NCBI RefSeq assembly: GCF_002233675.1
Contig: NZ_NMUQ01000002.1
Location: 124,001 to 188,000, forward strand
DNA: 64,000 bases
Direction: 5' to 3'
Origin: Paenibacillus herberti
GTDB lineage: Bacteria > Bacillota > Bacilli > Paenibacillales > Paenibacillaceae
Below are positions 28,765 to 37,663 of the stretch, piece after piece; the stretch's first letter is position 1, and each line of letters begins with the position of its first letter. The notes under the pieces were generated by a model. The model had not been told where the DNA came from, made no database searches, and was given only the letters and a program-made list of their open reading frames with translations. The position numbers and the translations under genes are program-made.

Positions 28765-28784
28765 TTAAACACAAAAAGGCCGTC
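28765..28784 (+). repeat. 20-bp sequence repeated near 30938-30955
   Basis: TTAAACACAAAAAGGCCGTC here and TTAAACACAAAAGGCCGTC at 30938-30955 differ by one A. The second copy forms the base of the permease terminator; the first has no pairing partner. The two copies bracket the AT-rich 29-31 kb segment. Confidence 0.7.
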
Positions 28785-28910
28785 GCGCACACCATAAGCA
28801 ACGCGGGCAGCAGCATCAATAGCTCCATTCCCATTCATCCTACTTCACGTCTTTTCTGTGTATAGACGGAGTAAGAGCCTGGTATGTACCGCTTGCCGAA
28901 AAAGAAAGAA

Positions 28911-28955
28911 AAGGTGCCCCGCAAGCAGATAATACTGCTTGCGGGGCACCTTTTT
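28911..28955. terminator. Strong bidirectional terminator after the DUF11 cluster
   Basis: A perfect 18-bp stem, AAGGTGCCCCGCAAGCAG with its complement around an ATAATA loop, is followed by TTTTT on the plus strand and by TTTTCTTTC on the minus strand. It can end both the DUF11 cluster and the decayed minus-strand gene whose stop overlaps it. Confidence 0.95.
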
Positions 28956-29266
28956 ACCAGTCGAACGACGTTGCCGTGTTCAGGTCCAAGCTCAAGCCTA
29001 AACCTAAGCTACCTTCGCTTTCGCAACGAGTATAAGTATTAGAGCTGGAAGTTGCTTGAACAACTTTATCACTCTTAGTAAAGACCTCGTTATAGCTGTA
29101 AGTCTCGGAATCACGACTCCATTTTCTAAAGAGGAGGAGCCCGCTTCTCTCAGGTTCAGGCCCGAGTTGCCCTCACCTTCAACAAGCAAACCTGCGTATG
29201 CCCCCCGTCTGTCAGACTCATCGAGCTTGCGGAAGGCTGCAAAGGTTTATTAACCGGCGATGTCAT
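28954..29266 (-). pseudogene. Frameshifted small gene of unknown function
   Basis: Three successive minus-strand frames read as one protein-like sequence: a start MTSPVNKP (ATG at 29266, GAGGAG upstream), then FAAFRKLDESDRRGAYAGLL and VEGEGNSGLNLREAGSSSLEN in a second frame, then RKWSRDSETYSYNEVFTKSD ending in LGLSLDLNTATSFDW in a third. The stop abuts the terminator at 28911-28955, as in a normal gene end. Two frameshifts would be needed, so it is probably a pseudogene of about 95 codons. I do not recognize the family. Confidence 0.5.
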
Positions 29267-29310
29267 CGACTCCTCGTCATAAGACGGTCGTTTCACAAAT
29301 CCCCAAGGGA

Positions 29311-29793
29311 CTAATAGATTAATTTACCAGTTACAACTACTTTCTTCTCTTTGCCCTCCCACTCTAATTGTATGTCGATAAGTTTATTCAACATAGTAAT
29401 TGCTTCACGTAGCGGAATAAGCATTTTTTTGTCTTTTGTGATTGTAGATAGTTTCATGTTAATCGTTTCAGTTTTTCCATCCAATGAAACTGTTACTTTT
29501 TTTGAATTCTTATGCCAAAAAATTTGATCATTAGCTTCGTCACTGAATTCAGTAATTATCCTGGCGATTTCACTCGTTTCGTTATTCCATCGATTGGAAG
29601 CATCTATTATACTCGTTAAAGTTTTAAACTTGACGTATACATGGCCATCTACTACTGTGAAATCTTTTTTAGCAGAATAAACTGCGCCATTTGCTTCCAA
29701 TTGTATTGGATTTGACGCTAACGCTGTAGGCGAACCGTGAAGCAACAGACTTGAAACCAAAATAGAACTGCCCAATAATACCTTCTTAAACAT
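29311..29793 (-). CDS. Small secreted protein with copper-amine-oxidase-type stalk domain
   Basis: A 160-residue protein with a Sec signal peptide (MFKKVLLGSSILVSSLLL...ALAS). The remainder resembles the stalk domain (PF07833) common in Paenibacillus exported proteins: a YSAKKDFTVVDGHVYVKFKTL strand-rich first half and KKMLIPLREAITMLN followed by a final beta strand pair. The ATG at 29793 has GAGGTG upstream; the frame extends nine codons further without a ribosome site. It lies 63 nt downstream of the YrpD-like frame on the same strand. AT-rich compared with the purine genes. Its role is unknown. Confidence 0.72.
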   Translation of the reverse strand: MFKKVLLGSSILVSSLLLHGSPTALASNPIQLEANGAVYSAKKDFTVVDGHVYVKFKTLTSIIDASNRWNNETSEIARIITEFSDEANDQIFWHKNSKKVTVSLDGKTETINMKLSTITKDKKMLIPLREAITMLNKLIDIQLEWEGKEKKVVVTGKLIY

Positions 29794-29856
29794 ATTCCAC
29801 CTCGTTAGGTCACCGCTCACTTATAAATTACGACAGTGAGCGGCAACAGATTAATG

Positions 29857-30879
29857 TTAATAAATTTTAAACGATTCTGAGACAGGATTTGTTCCAGACT
29901 TAATGTAATCTATACTTCCTCCATGACTCCATGTTTCATTACTGAGCCCGGAAACATCGGTAGGAAAAACAGAAGCTGCTCCATCATTTTTAAGGAATTT
30001 AAAATCAAACCACTTACCGTACGAAGCATACGGAGTTGAGAATTTTGAAGTAGGTGATGGAGCATTATTCATTGCAATGGAAGCAACACGTTTAACTCTA
30101 ACATTTGAAGTTGACTGACCTGTTAAAGTCAACTCATACAACACCGATGCACCTAACAGGAATCTTATTTTTAGTACGCTTTCCGATGTCTTATAGTATA
30201 CTTTGTAGCTAGATATTACTTGGCCTGGGGTTTGTTTCCGAGCAGTGTCTATATAAAACCCAGGTTTTGTACCTGTCTTGGTTCCTATATGCGGCATCTC
30301 CGCTCTAAAGTAAGGAAACCACCCAGTACCTTGTGATCCACTATAAGTCGTAAAACCTGCTTCTGTATAATCACCAATACCTGTATACATTAGTGCTGCT
30401 TCATCAGCCGCTTGTCCTACACTTGCATTATATTCAGGTAGAATCATACTTGTTGCAAAAGTTCCTGTATACGCACTTGTATTGGCAGGTGTTGTAATTC
30501 TGTTAAACGCCCCTGTTTTATAACCATTAGGATTATTGGAATTAGGCAGCAGTGCAAATGCAGATGGAGTTCTTTTTACTGCTGGCTTTTTTGGGGAAGA
30601 TGAAAACAACGAAATCGTTTTAGAAAATTGTGTTGGAAAACCTTTCTGTTCCACTGGAGGCTCATAAGTATCCTGCGTTACGTACTGAAATCTTTCTTTT
30701 ATTGCCCCTTCGGTAGAACTAAGGGCGGACGTTATGTCTCCCTCAGAATCAACAACAATCTTGACAACCTCAATATTCTTGAGCGCATCAATTTCTTCAT
30801 GTGCAGTTTTCCAGTCCAAACATTTTTTGGGTCGGTTATTAGTGAGAAATAAAGCACAGCTAAGGTCATCCTCGGTCAC
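29857..30879 (-). pseudogene. YrpD-like secreted protein fused at its 5' end to an IS30 remnant
   Basis: The 340-codon frame has two parts. Residues 1-30 (TEDDLSCALFLTNNRPKKCL, then DWKTAHEEI) match the C-terminal end of IS30-family transposases, whose usual form is NNRPRKCLGWKTP. Residues 31-340 look like a Bacillus YrpD-type exported protein: KIVVDSEGDITSALSSTEG, then a beta-rich domain with EYNASVGQAADEAALMYTG and GFYIDTARKQTPGQ. The signal peptide expected for that family is missing and the GTG at 30879 has no ribosome site. The likely history is loss of the 5' end by recombination with the insertion sequence. YrpD assignment is from memory of the family and tentative; the gene may be unexpressed. 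Confidence 0.55.
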
Positions 30880-30937
30880 ATCATTGAAGTCATGACCTTT
30901 TGGAAAAATTCACGTAGAAGTCCAAACGCATTCTCAC
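30790..30937 (-). mobile_element. IS30-family transposase remnant
   Basis: Minus-strand translation gives ENAFGLLREFF in one frame and, after a shift at the T-rich run near 30908, PKGHDFNDVTEDDLSCAL followed by NNRPKKCLDWKTAHEEI. These are the last ~50 residues of an IS30 transposase (typical NANGLxREFFPKGTDF and NNRPRKCLGWKTP). No other part of the element and no inverted repeats were found. Confidence 0.72.
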
Positions 30938-30942
30938 TTAAA

Positions 30943-30994
30943 CACAAAAGGCCGTCCCCCTTCAAGCCCAGAAGCTCGAAAGGGAACGGCCTTT
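30943..30994 (-). terminator. Terminator of the purine permease gene
   Basis: AAAGGCCGTTCCC pairs with GGGGACGGCCTTT around a loop containing a small inner stem; on the minus strand TTTTGTGTTT follows. It lies about 97 nt beyond the permease stop. On the plus strand it would be followed by only a weak T tract. Confidence 0.8.
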
Positions 30995-31090
30995 GTTGAT
31001 GCAAGCTAAACCGATGGTTAGACGCTTGAGCAGTTCCACCCCATCGTTAAGGCAGTGGACTTGCCTTGTTTAACACTTTCCAGGTTCGGC

Positions 31091-32449
31091 TTAACCTGCG
31101 CCCAGCATAAGGTAGCGGAGCACAATCAGCACAGCGAGAATCCACATGAGAGGATGAATCGCATACTTGCCCTTGCCGGTGCCAGCACCGCTTTTGCCCG
31201 CCAGATTGGCGATCAGTGCCAGCAAGACGTACGATACAACGCCAAACGAAATGCCATTAGCGATGTTGAACGTAAACGGCATTAACACGATGATGAAGAA
31301 GGAAGGAACAGCATACACCATATCTTTAAAATCAATATCTTTCACCGATTGCATCATGAGCAGGCCAACCAGGATAAGTGCGGCCGCTGTGGCAGAACCC
31401 GGAATGAGTGCAACGAGTGGAGCGAGGAAAAGCGACAACAGGAAGCAGACGCCAGTCGTAATGGCTGTAAGCCCGGTGCGTCCGCCCTGCGCGATGCCGG
31501 AAGAGCTTTCTACAAAAGCCGTCACCGTGCTCGTTCCGAGGATAGCTCCGCCGCTGACGCCGACCGCGTCCACGAACATCGCTTTACCAACACGTTTTTT
31601 GCCTTCTTCGGGATTTTTCATGAACCCGGCGCGGTTGGCCGTGCCGACCAGCGTACCGAAGGTGTCGAATAACTCCACAAACGTAAACGTCAGCACAACA
31701 GTGACGATACCCACATTCAAAATGCCAGCAAAATCAAAATGCCAGAAGTTCAGCTCGCTGAAGTTAGGAACCCAGTCTTTACCAGTCATCGCCGCCTGGA
31801 CGTCGAGATTGCCCGTGAGCCAAGCGATCAGCGTTGTACCGAGGATGCCCCACAGGAATGCGGCGGGAACGCGCAGTACCATTAACACCGAAATAAGCAG
31901 CATGCCAATGACAGTTAGATAAACGGATGGAGTGTGTAAATCGCCCATATGGACAACCATCGTCTCCGGCGAAATGGTCATTACACCGCTGTTTTTCAAG
32001 CCTAGCGCCGCGATGAACAGGCCAATACCAACCGTGATGGCGTGCTTAAGACTATCGGGAACGGCGGTAATCAGCATTTGGCGTACTTGAGTAATGGTGA
32101 GTATTAGAAAAATAATTCCAGAAATAAATACTGCCGTTAATCCCATTGCCGGCGAAATCGGCAAATCCGTACTTTGCGAGGCAATTATCGTTGCGGCGAA
32201 GTAAGCATTAAGCCCCATTCCCGGCGCAAGGGCAACAGGGAAATTGACGAACAATCCCATCACAATAGTGAAAATACCTGCGGCAAGCGCGGTTGCGAGA
32301 AACACTGCGGTCCAGCTAAGGCCAGATGCCGACAAAATGCTGGGATTGACGGCCAAAATGTAAGCCATCGTCATAAAGGTCGTAATGCCCGCCATAATTT
32401 CTGTACGAACGGTCGTACCATTTTCCTTGAGCTTGAAGAAGCGATCCAT
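31091..32449 (-). CDS. pbuG: NCS2-family guanine/hypoxanthine permease
   Basis: A 452-residue AzgA-like NCS2 transporter that imports purine bases with protons. The N-terminus MDRFFKLKENGTTVRTEIMAG and FMTMAYILAVNP, the FPVALAPGMGLNAYF element and the FVELFDTFGTLVGTANRAG signature are characteristic; about 13 hydrophobic segments follow. The start is the ATG at 32449 behind AGGGGGT; the frame continues upstream through the leader but that part is the riboswitch and attenuator. Regulation by a guanine riboswitch and a PurBox supports guanine/hypoxanthine specificity, as for B. subtilis pbuG. Confidence 0.94.
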   Translation of the reverse strand: MDRFFKLKENGTTVRTEIMAGITTFMTMAYILAVNPSILSASGLSWTAVFLATALAAGIFTIVMGLFVNFPVALAPGMGLNAYFAATIIASQSTDLPISPAMGLTAVFISGIIFLILTITQVRQMLITAVPDSLKHAITVGIGLFIAALGLKNSGVMTISPETMVVHMGDLHTPSVYLTVIGMLLISVLMVLRVPAAFLWGILGTTLIAWLTGNLDVQAAMTGKDWVPNFSELNFWHFDFAGILNVGIVTVVLTFTFVELFDTFGTLVGTANRAGFMKNPEEGKKRVGKAMFVDAVGVSGGAILGTSTVTAFVESSSGIAQGGRTGLTAITTGVCFLLSLFLAPLVALIPGSATAAALILVGLLMMQSVKDIDFKDMVYAVPSFFIIVLMPFTFNIANGISFGVVSYVLLALIANLAGKSGAGTGKGKYAIHPLMWILAVLIVLRYLMLGAG

Positions 32450-32536
32450 ACTCTCTGTACCCCCTGAAAATTTGAAATGGCTGCTCCTGCGGACGCTTGA
32501 TGCTCGAGCAATGATGTGGTCTACCTGCTGTCCGGC

Positions 32537-32593
32537 AAAAAAAAGAGAGACGAAATTCAGCGGCTGTTCGGCAGCCTTACTGAAGCGTCTCTC
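32537..32593 (-). terminator. Attenuator terminator in the permease leader
   Basis: On the minus strand AGAGACGCTTCAG pairs with CTGAATTTCGTCTCT around an inner stem-loop and is followed by a run of eight T (32537-32544). Just upstream, CACCCTGAAA (about 32602-32611) is complementary to TTTCAGGGTG directly after the aptamer (about 32713-32722), a candidate competing structure. Confidence 0.85.
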
Positions 32594-32722
32594 TTGGGCT
32601 TTCAGGGTGGTTAACTCGTCCGCGTCGTGCCGACCTCTATGACCTAGAATCCGGCTGCAAACCGGAATAAAAGACATAGAAGCCGACGCGACGGCTGTCA
32701 GAAGACAGCCCGCACCCTGAAA

Positions 32723-32789
32723 TTTCGTAGCCTGGTCATTACGGTGACCGAGTAGAGACTTCCGGGCCAATTCCCGGAATTATACGAAA
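32723..32789 (-). ncRNA. Purine riboswitch aptamer, guanine type, permease leader
   Basis: Minus strand: TTTCGTATAA (P1), hairpin CCGGGAATTGGCCCGG, TCTCTACTC, hairpin GGTCACCGTAATGACC and GGCTACGAAA closing a 7-bp P1. The specificity position in GCTAC is C, indicating guanine. The arrangement matches the pur operon leader at 15.1 kb. Confidence 0.93.
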
Positions 32790-32820
32790 GTTAATTAAGT
32801 TTTTAATGAGAATGTAACTT

Positions 32821-32848
32821 ATTTTAAATCTTTTCCGACAAAAGTCAA
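32821..32848 (-). promoter_or_regulatory. Sigma-A promoter of the permease gene
   Basis: TTGACT (32843-32848) and TAAAAT (32821-32826) on the minus strand are 16 bp apart. Transcription would begin near 32814, about 25 nt before the riboswitch. Confidence 0.75.
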
Positions 32849-32871
32849 CTCAATTGTTTGAAATTCGACTG

Positions 32872-32886
32872 TTTTTCCGAACATTA
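32872..32886 (+). promoter_or_regulatory. PurBox upstream of the permease promoter
   Basis: TTTTTCCGAACATTA fits the Bacillus PurR consensus AWWWCCGAACWWT almost completely. It lies 24 bp upstream of the -35 and overlaps the stop codon of the upstream MFS gene. A weaker inverted partner (CAGTCGAATTTC on the minus strand, near 32858-32869) may complete the operator. Confidence 0.75.
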
Positions 32887-34104
32887 CCTTAAATCAGCCC
32901 GATTTTGTTCAGAAATAGAGCTTCGCCGGCTAAGCAGCAGTCCGACCAGGGCAAACAACAGGAAGACTCCCCCCAGTAAATAGAACAAACTGCCGGTAAC
33001 GCCGTAGCGTAGACCGAAACCTCCGACGACCGGACCGGCAATGCTGCCGAGCGAGAAATGGATAGACGCCAGCACATTCGCTCCCGGAAGGAGATGGCGC
33101 GGCAGCAAGTCCGCTGCATAAGCCAAACCTAACGAGAAGAAGGAGCCGACCAGGCCTCCTGCCACGGCAAGCAGAATGGCGATAACGAGCACATTCGAGC
33201 CTGCCGCCGGAATAAAGGCGAACAAGATGCCGCCGCCGAGTCCGCTGCCGATCAGCACAGGCAGTCGTCCGGCCCGGTCGCTAAGCGCGCCAAGCGGAAT
33301 TTGCAGCAGCAGCCCGCCAATGCCGAGTGCAGGCAGCAAGGCACTGATTGCTTCACGATCCAAACCGATTTTGGAGCCGTAAAGCGGGAAGCTGCTGTTC
33401 ATCGAAGCTTCCATAATGCCGTAAAGCGCCGCCGGGAGCAACGCGAACCAGGCGATTCGGTAGACCATTTTGAACCGGGCGACGCCTCGCACCTCTTGAT
33501 CTCGATGGATCGGCTCTGGCCGATCCTGCGGCAGCCGCAGCGCAAACAGCAGCACGGCCGCATAAAAAGCCGCACTTATAAGAAAAGGAGCCGACTCGCC
33601 AAAATGCAGCAAATTAATGCCGAGCGGCCCGATGCTGAAGCCAATTCCATAAGACATGCCGTATAGAGAGATAAATTTCCCACGCTGCCTTGCTGGTGCA
33701 CGACTGACCATCCAAAGCTGGGTCGCGAAATGCAGCCCGCTATCACCGATACCGATGATGATGCGCAGCACAAACCAAGCGACCAACGAACCGGATGTTA
33801 AGGGAAACAACAGCGTAGCGACAGTTATCATAATAATTCCGGTTATAATGACGGCTTTGAAGCCGAAACGGCGCACGGGGCGCTCAATGAAAAACATAGT
33901 GGCAAAAGTACCGATATATAAGGCCATAGAATTGATGCCGTTAACATCATCGGGCACGCCCGCGCGTTCCAGCAAAATTGCCAGCAGCGGAAGCAGCAGC
34001 CCTTGGCTGATTCCAGCCGTAATGACAACCGCAAGCAGGACGAGCAAGCGATAACTAAGTATCCGCTCTTCCGGCTCCGGTGGCCATGTCGAATTTGAGT
34101 TCAT
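32884..34104 (-). CDS. MFS transporter, 12-helix
   Basis: A 406-residue major facilitator protein. Twelve hydrophobic segments are visible, with the cytoplasmic-loop motif between helices 2 and 3 as ERPVRRFGFK and a second as GALSDRAGRLP. The overall form suggests a drug or small-molecule exporter; no substrate can be assigned. I start at the ATG at 34104, which has AAAGGAG 13 nt upstream; the frame continues to a TTG at 34191 without a site. Its stop codon lies within the PurBox of the permease. Its own leader contains a promoter (34396-34424) and a terminator (34290-34332). Confidence 0.85.
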   Translation of the reverse strand: MNSNSTWPPEPEERILSYRLLVLLAVVITAGISQGLLLPLLAILLERAGVPDDVNGINSMALYIGTFATMFFIERPVRRFGFKAVIITGIIMITVATLLFPLTSGSLVAWFVLRIIIGIGDSGLHFATQLWMVSRAPARQRGKFISLYGMSYGIGFSIGPLGINLLHFGESAPFLISAAFYAAVLLFALRLPQDRPEPIHRDQEVRGVARFKMVYRIAWFALLPAALYGIMEASMNSSFPLYGSKIGLDREAISALLPALGIGGLLLQIPLGALSDRAGRLPVLIGSGLGGGILFAFIPAAGSNVLVIAILLAVAGGLVGSFFSLGLAYAADLLPRHLLPGANVLASIHFSLGSIAGPVVGGFGLRYGVTGSLFYLLGGVFLLFALVGLLLSRRSSISEQNRADLR

Positions 34105-34289
34105 TTGAGATTCAGAAGCTCCTTTACTAATTTGGGGAGGACGGACAGTCCAGGGGCGGGTTAGCGCCGCGGTTAGTTCGTTGGGGGACAAGACAGCTCT
34201 ACGGATAGTCGAGTTGATCCAGGGTCATGGCAGCTCTGTGCCTTTAAAGGCTGTACCCCGGGAAAGCGTCATCCAGACAAAACATCCCA

Positions 34290-34332
34290 GAAAAAACAAA
34301 CACCGGAACCCTGGTTGCCCAGGATTCCGGTG
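34290..34332 (-). terminator. Terminator between the hsd operon and the MFS gene
   Basis: CACCGGAATCCTGG pairs with CCAGGGTTCCGGTG around GCAA, followed by TTTGTTTTTT on the minus strand. It could end the hsd-prrC operon, but a promoter lies between hsdR and this hairpin, so it may also be a conditional attenuator for the MFS gene 186 nt downstream. Confidence 0.88.
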
Positions 34333-34395
34333 AAACGCTGCATGAATGAAGCTATAGCTTCCAAGTGGCCATACTATTCATACATCATGTTGTTC

Positions 34396-34424
34396 GGTAT
34401 ATCAATTGTAGCGGGTGAAATCAA
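34396..34424 (-). promoter_or_regulatory. Putative promoter with structured leader ahead of the MFS gene
   Basis: TTGATT (34419-34424) and TATACC (34396-34401) are 17 bp apart on the minus strand. The transcript from about 34389 would fold TGTATGAAT with ATTCATGCA (9 bp) around an inner GAAGC-TATA-GCTTC hairpin before reaching the terminator. Confidence 0.45.
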
Positions 34425-34551
34425 CATTTTCAATAGCAGATAACTGGCATTTCCATCAAGCATATACAGGGAGAGATATATTCTTTGGTTTTCAGACATG
34501 TCCTAGAATGAGAGTCAAATAGTTTGATGTTTAACCGCTATTTTAGATTTA

Positions 34552-37500
34552 TTAAATCTTTCCACCTACACCCTTGAACTTATCTACAAAGGCTGAGATT
34601 TTCTGAAAAACGCTCTGTTTTTTTGTTAAATATTGAGGATTAAGAGGACTCATTTTAGGAAGAATTTCATTAAGCTCCGTTCCATTGTCACTGGCAAATT
34701 CTTTTCTTAATGAAGTTAATATATATCTTTTTGCAGCCTCTTCATTAAGATTTTCAGTATTAATTAATTCTTCTGCTTCACGTTTTTGCTCAGTTTGAGC
34801 AAATGAGAAGAAGGCTTCAATAATACTAGCTTTGTCTTGAATACTATCTAGATCAGCTTGATTGATAAAATCAACTACCAAGCTTTCTTTAGCTCGGTTT
34901 CCTATACTAGAACGAATTAAGCGACGAACTTCTTCCACCAAGGATGCTTTATCTTTCACTTTTTTGTTATGCTCAAATATTAGTTCAAGAATGTAATCCA
35001 AATTGATCTCTTGGGATTTTAGAAGATCCACTTCAAAAACAACATCATCCCAATCCACAGAGGAATTACCTTTTTCTTTGCCAGTCTTCTCACGGCGAAT
35101 CCAATCACGAATATCATTGTAGGAAGAACGATAATCTTGAACAGTTCTTTCTTCTAACACTTGAATCTGTTGCATAACAGCTATATCTTCATCCGTTACA
35201 TAGTGAGTAGACTTAAAATCTTCTACTGCTTCGGGGTTAGTCATATCTATTGTTTGTAAAGCTTTTAAACCTGAGAACTCATCATAGTTCTGTAGTATAT
35301 TTTCAACTCGCAAATATTCACCAAACAGCTTTACAAAATCTTTCTTATCCTTTTCAGTTTCAATCAAATCCACTTCAGGAAAACGTTTCTTTAATTCTTT
35401 TACTACGTCAACGTATCCACGACGGGCGTCACCCGTTACCACATCGGTGAATCCTTCCATATACTCTTTATAACTTTTTTCTAGCACCACATTCTTAGTA
35501 TTTTTATCTCCGAATAGCGTAATTGCGTCTACTGTTGCTTGTTCTAAATCTCTAAAAGTAACAATATTCCCAAAGGTTTTGGTGGAATCATAAATACGAT
35601 TTGTTCTTGAGAAAGCTTGCATTAATCCATGATATTTAAGATTTTTATCAACAAATAACGTATTTAATGTAGGTGCATCAAACCCAGTTAAGAACATTCC
35701 TACAACAATCAATAAATCAATCTCTTTATCTTTAACTCGTTTAGCAAGGTCGCGATAATAATTTTGAAATTCCTTACTTTCTACGCCGTAGTTGGTCTTA
35801 AACATAGCATTATAGTCTTTGATGGCTAAACTCAAAAACTCTTTTGCACTACTATCCATTGCTGAAGGTTCAAACGTTTCATCAAGGATTTCACCTATCG
35901 AGCTTTGTTCTTCATTCGCAGCGAAGGAGAAGATTGTCGCAATCTTAAGAGATTTGCTACTCTCATGTTGTATGTTTTTTAATGATTCATAGTAGAGTTT
36001 GGCTGCGTCAACACTACTCACAGCAAACATGGCATTAAACCCTTGTCCAGTCGCATTTAAACGATGGGTCTTTATTCGGAAATTATGGACAATATACTGA
36101 GAGATTTCTTTAATCCGCTCAGGATGTAGTAATGCTTCTTTATTTTCTGCTGCCGAGAGCTTCTTCTCGTCCTGTTCTTTTTCAATAGATTTGAACTTGG
36201 GACGTACATCGTTATAATCTACTTTGAACTTTAATACTTTCTCATCTCTAATGGCATCCGTAATGACATAAGAATGTAACTCTCGGCCGAAGACAGAAGC
36301 AGTCGTGTCAGAACCTAATGCATTTTGTGGGAAAATAGGCGTACCCGTAAATCCGAATTGATAGAACTTCTTAAACTTCTTTTTAATATTTTTTTGCGCT
36401 TCACCAAATTGTGAACGGTGGGCTTCATCAGATATAAATACCACGTGCTTATGATAGATAGGTAAGTCCGCTTCGCTTTTCATTAGGTTGTTCAGTTTTT
36501 GAATCGTCGTCACAATAATTTTGTTATCATCTTTATCCATGTTACGCTTTAAGCCTGCAGTACTCTCTGAACCATTAACACTGTCAGGAGAAAACCGTTG
36601 ATATTCTTTCATTGTCTGGAAATCTAAATCTTTCCGATCTACAATAAAAAATACTTTATCGATAAAATCCAGTTCAGTAGCCAATCTAGCTGCTTTAAAA
36701 CTAGTAAGCGTTTTCCCCGAACCTGTTGTATGCCATATAAATCCGCCGCTTTCAATGGCACTCCACTTGCGGGATTGGTATGTACTCTTTATTTTCCACA
36801 AAATTCTCTCTGCAGCAGCAATTTGATAAGGACGCATGATCAACAGATTATCGCTCACATCAAACACGGAATATTTCAGTAGTATATTCAACAAAGTATC
36901 TTTCTGAAAAAATGTAGCTGTGAAGTCCTTTATATCTTTAATTAAGATATTATCCGCTTTAGCCCAATTCATCGTAAAATCAAAACTATTTTTGTCCCGT
37001 TTCGTCGTATTCGCAAAATATCGGCTATCTGTCCCATTAGAAATTACGAATATCTGCACATATTTAAAGAGAGAGTTGTCAGAATTAAAACTCTCTTTGC
37101 TATAGCGATGAACCTGATTAAAGGCTTCACGAATCGCAATTCCACGCTTTTTGAGCTCTACTTGCACTAACGGTAAGCCATTGACCAAGATGGTTACATC
37201 ATAACGATTAGTATTCGTTCCTTTTTGTTCAAATTGCGCAATGACCTGCACTTTATTGTTTGCAACATTGTTTTTGTCTACTAGATATATATTTTGAATA
37301 TGTCCATCATCGAACACAAAGTCATAAATATAATCGTCATGGATTTTACGAGTTTTATCAATGTGGTTATCGCTAGGTTTATCTAAGTACTGCTCACAAA
37401 ATCTAATCCATTCCGTATCGGAAAACTGCATGTGATTCAGATTTTGCAACTGCACACGAGCATTAGCAAGCAAAGCTCCAGGAGTTATGATACTTGGTAG

Positions 37501-37650
37501 GTGCTCGTACCCTTGATTAACTAGATCTTGAATCAATTCCCGCTCTAAGTTAGTTTCTGTTTGATAGCCAATCCCTTGTTCTGCTATCTTCGTATACTTA
37601 TCTAACACGATATAGCTATTTGCTTCTGCGATGGGTTTGTAATCGTACAT
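34552..37650 (-). CDS. hsdR: Type I restriction endonuclease subunit R (EcoR124-like)
   Basis: A 1032-residue motor/nuclease subunit. The N-terminal PD-(D/E)xK nuclease shows YDVTILVNG and QVELKK near residues 150-165. The SF2 helicase core has HTTGSGKT near 310, the DEAH box (ISDEAHRS) near 407 and GFTGTPIF. The C-terminal helical region docks on HsdM in characterized members. Length matches the type IC EcoR124I subunit (about 1040). The ATG at 37650 follows AAGGAGGG; the frame extends 17 codons further into prrC but without a site. It begins 13 nt after prrC. Strongly AT-rich relative to the purine genes. Confidence 0.96.
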   Translation of the reverse strand: MYDYKPIAEANSYIVLDKYTKIAEQGIGYQTETNLERELIQDLVNQGYEHLPSIITPGALLANARVQLQNLNHMQFSDTEWIRFCEQYLDKPSDNHIDKTRKIHDDYIYDFVFDDGHIQNIYLVDKNNVANNKVQVIAQFEQKGTNTNRYDVTILVNGLPLVQVELKKRGIAIREAFNQVHRYSKESFNSDNSLFKYVQIFVISNGTDSRYFANTTKRDKNSFDFTMNWAKADNILIKDIKDFTATFFQKDTLLNILLKYSVFDVSDNLLIMRPYQIAAAERILWKIKSTYQSRKWSAIESGGFIWHTTGSGKTLTSFKAARLATELDFIDKVFFIVDRKDLDFQTMKEYQRFSPDSVNGSESTAGLKRNMDKDDNKIIVTTIQKLNNLMKSEADLPIYHKHVVFISDEAHRSQFGEAQKNIKKKFKKFYQFGFTGTPIFPQNALGSDTTASVFGRELHSYVITDAIRDEKVLKFKVDYNDVRPKFKSIEKEQDEKKLSAAENKEALLHPERIKEISQYIVHNFRIKTHRLNATGQGFNAMFAVSSVDAAKLYYESLKNIQHESSKSLKIATIFSFAANEEQSSIGEILDETFEPSAMDSSAKEFLSLAIKDYNAMFKTNYGVESKEFQNYYRDLAKRVKDKEIDLLIVVGMFLTGFDAPTLNTLFVDKNLKYHGLMQAFSRTNRIYDSTKTFGNIVTFRDLEQATVDAITLFGDKNTKNVVLEKSYKEYMEGFTDVVTGDARRGYVDVVKELKKRFPEVDLIETEKDKKDFVKLFGEYLRVENILQNYDEFSGLKALQTIDMTNPEAVEDFKSTHYVTDEDIAVMQQIQVLEERTVQDYRSSYNDIRDWIRREKTGKEKGNSSVDWDDVVFEVDLLKSQEINLDYILELIFEHNKKVKDKASLVEEVRRLIRSSIGNRAKESLVVDFINQADLDSIQDKASIIEAFFSFAQTEQKREAEELINTENLNEEAAKRYILTSLRKEFASDNGTELNEILPKMSPLNPQYLTKKQSVFQKISAFVDKFKGVGGKI

Positions 37651-37663
37651 TCGACTTCCCTCC

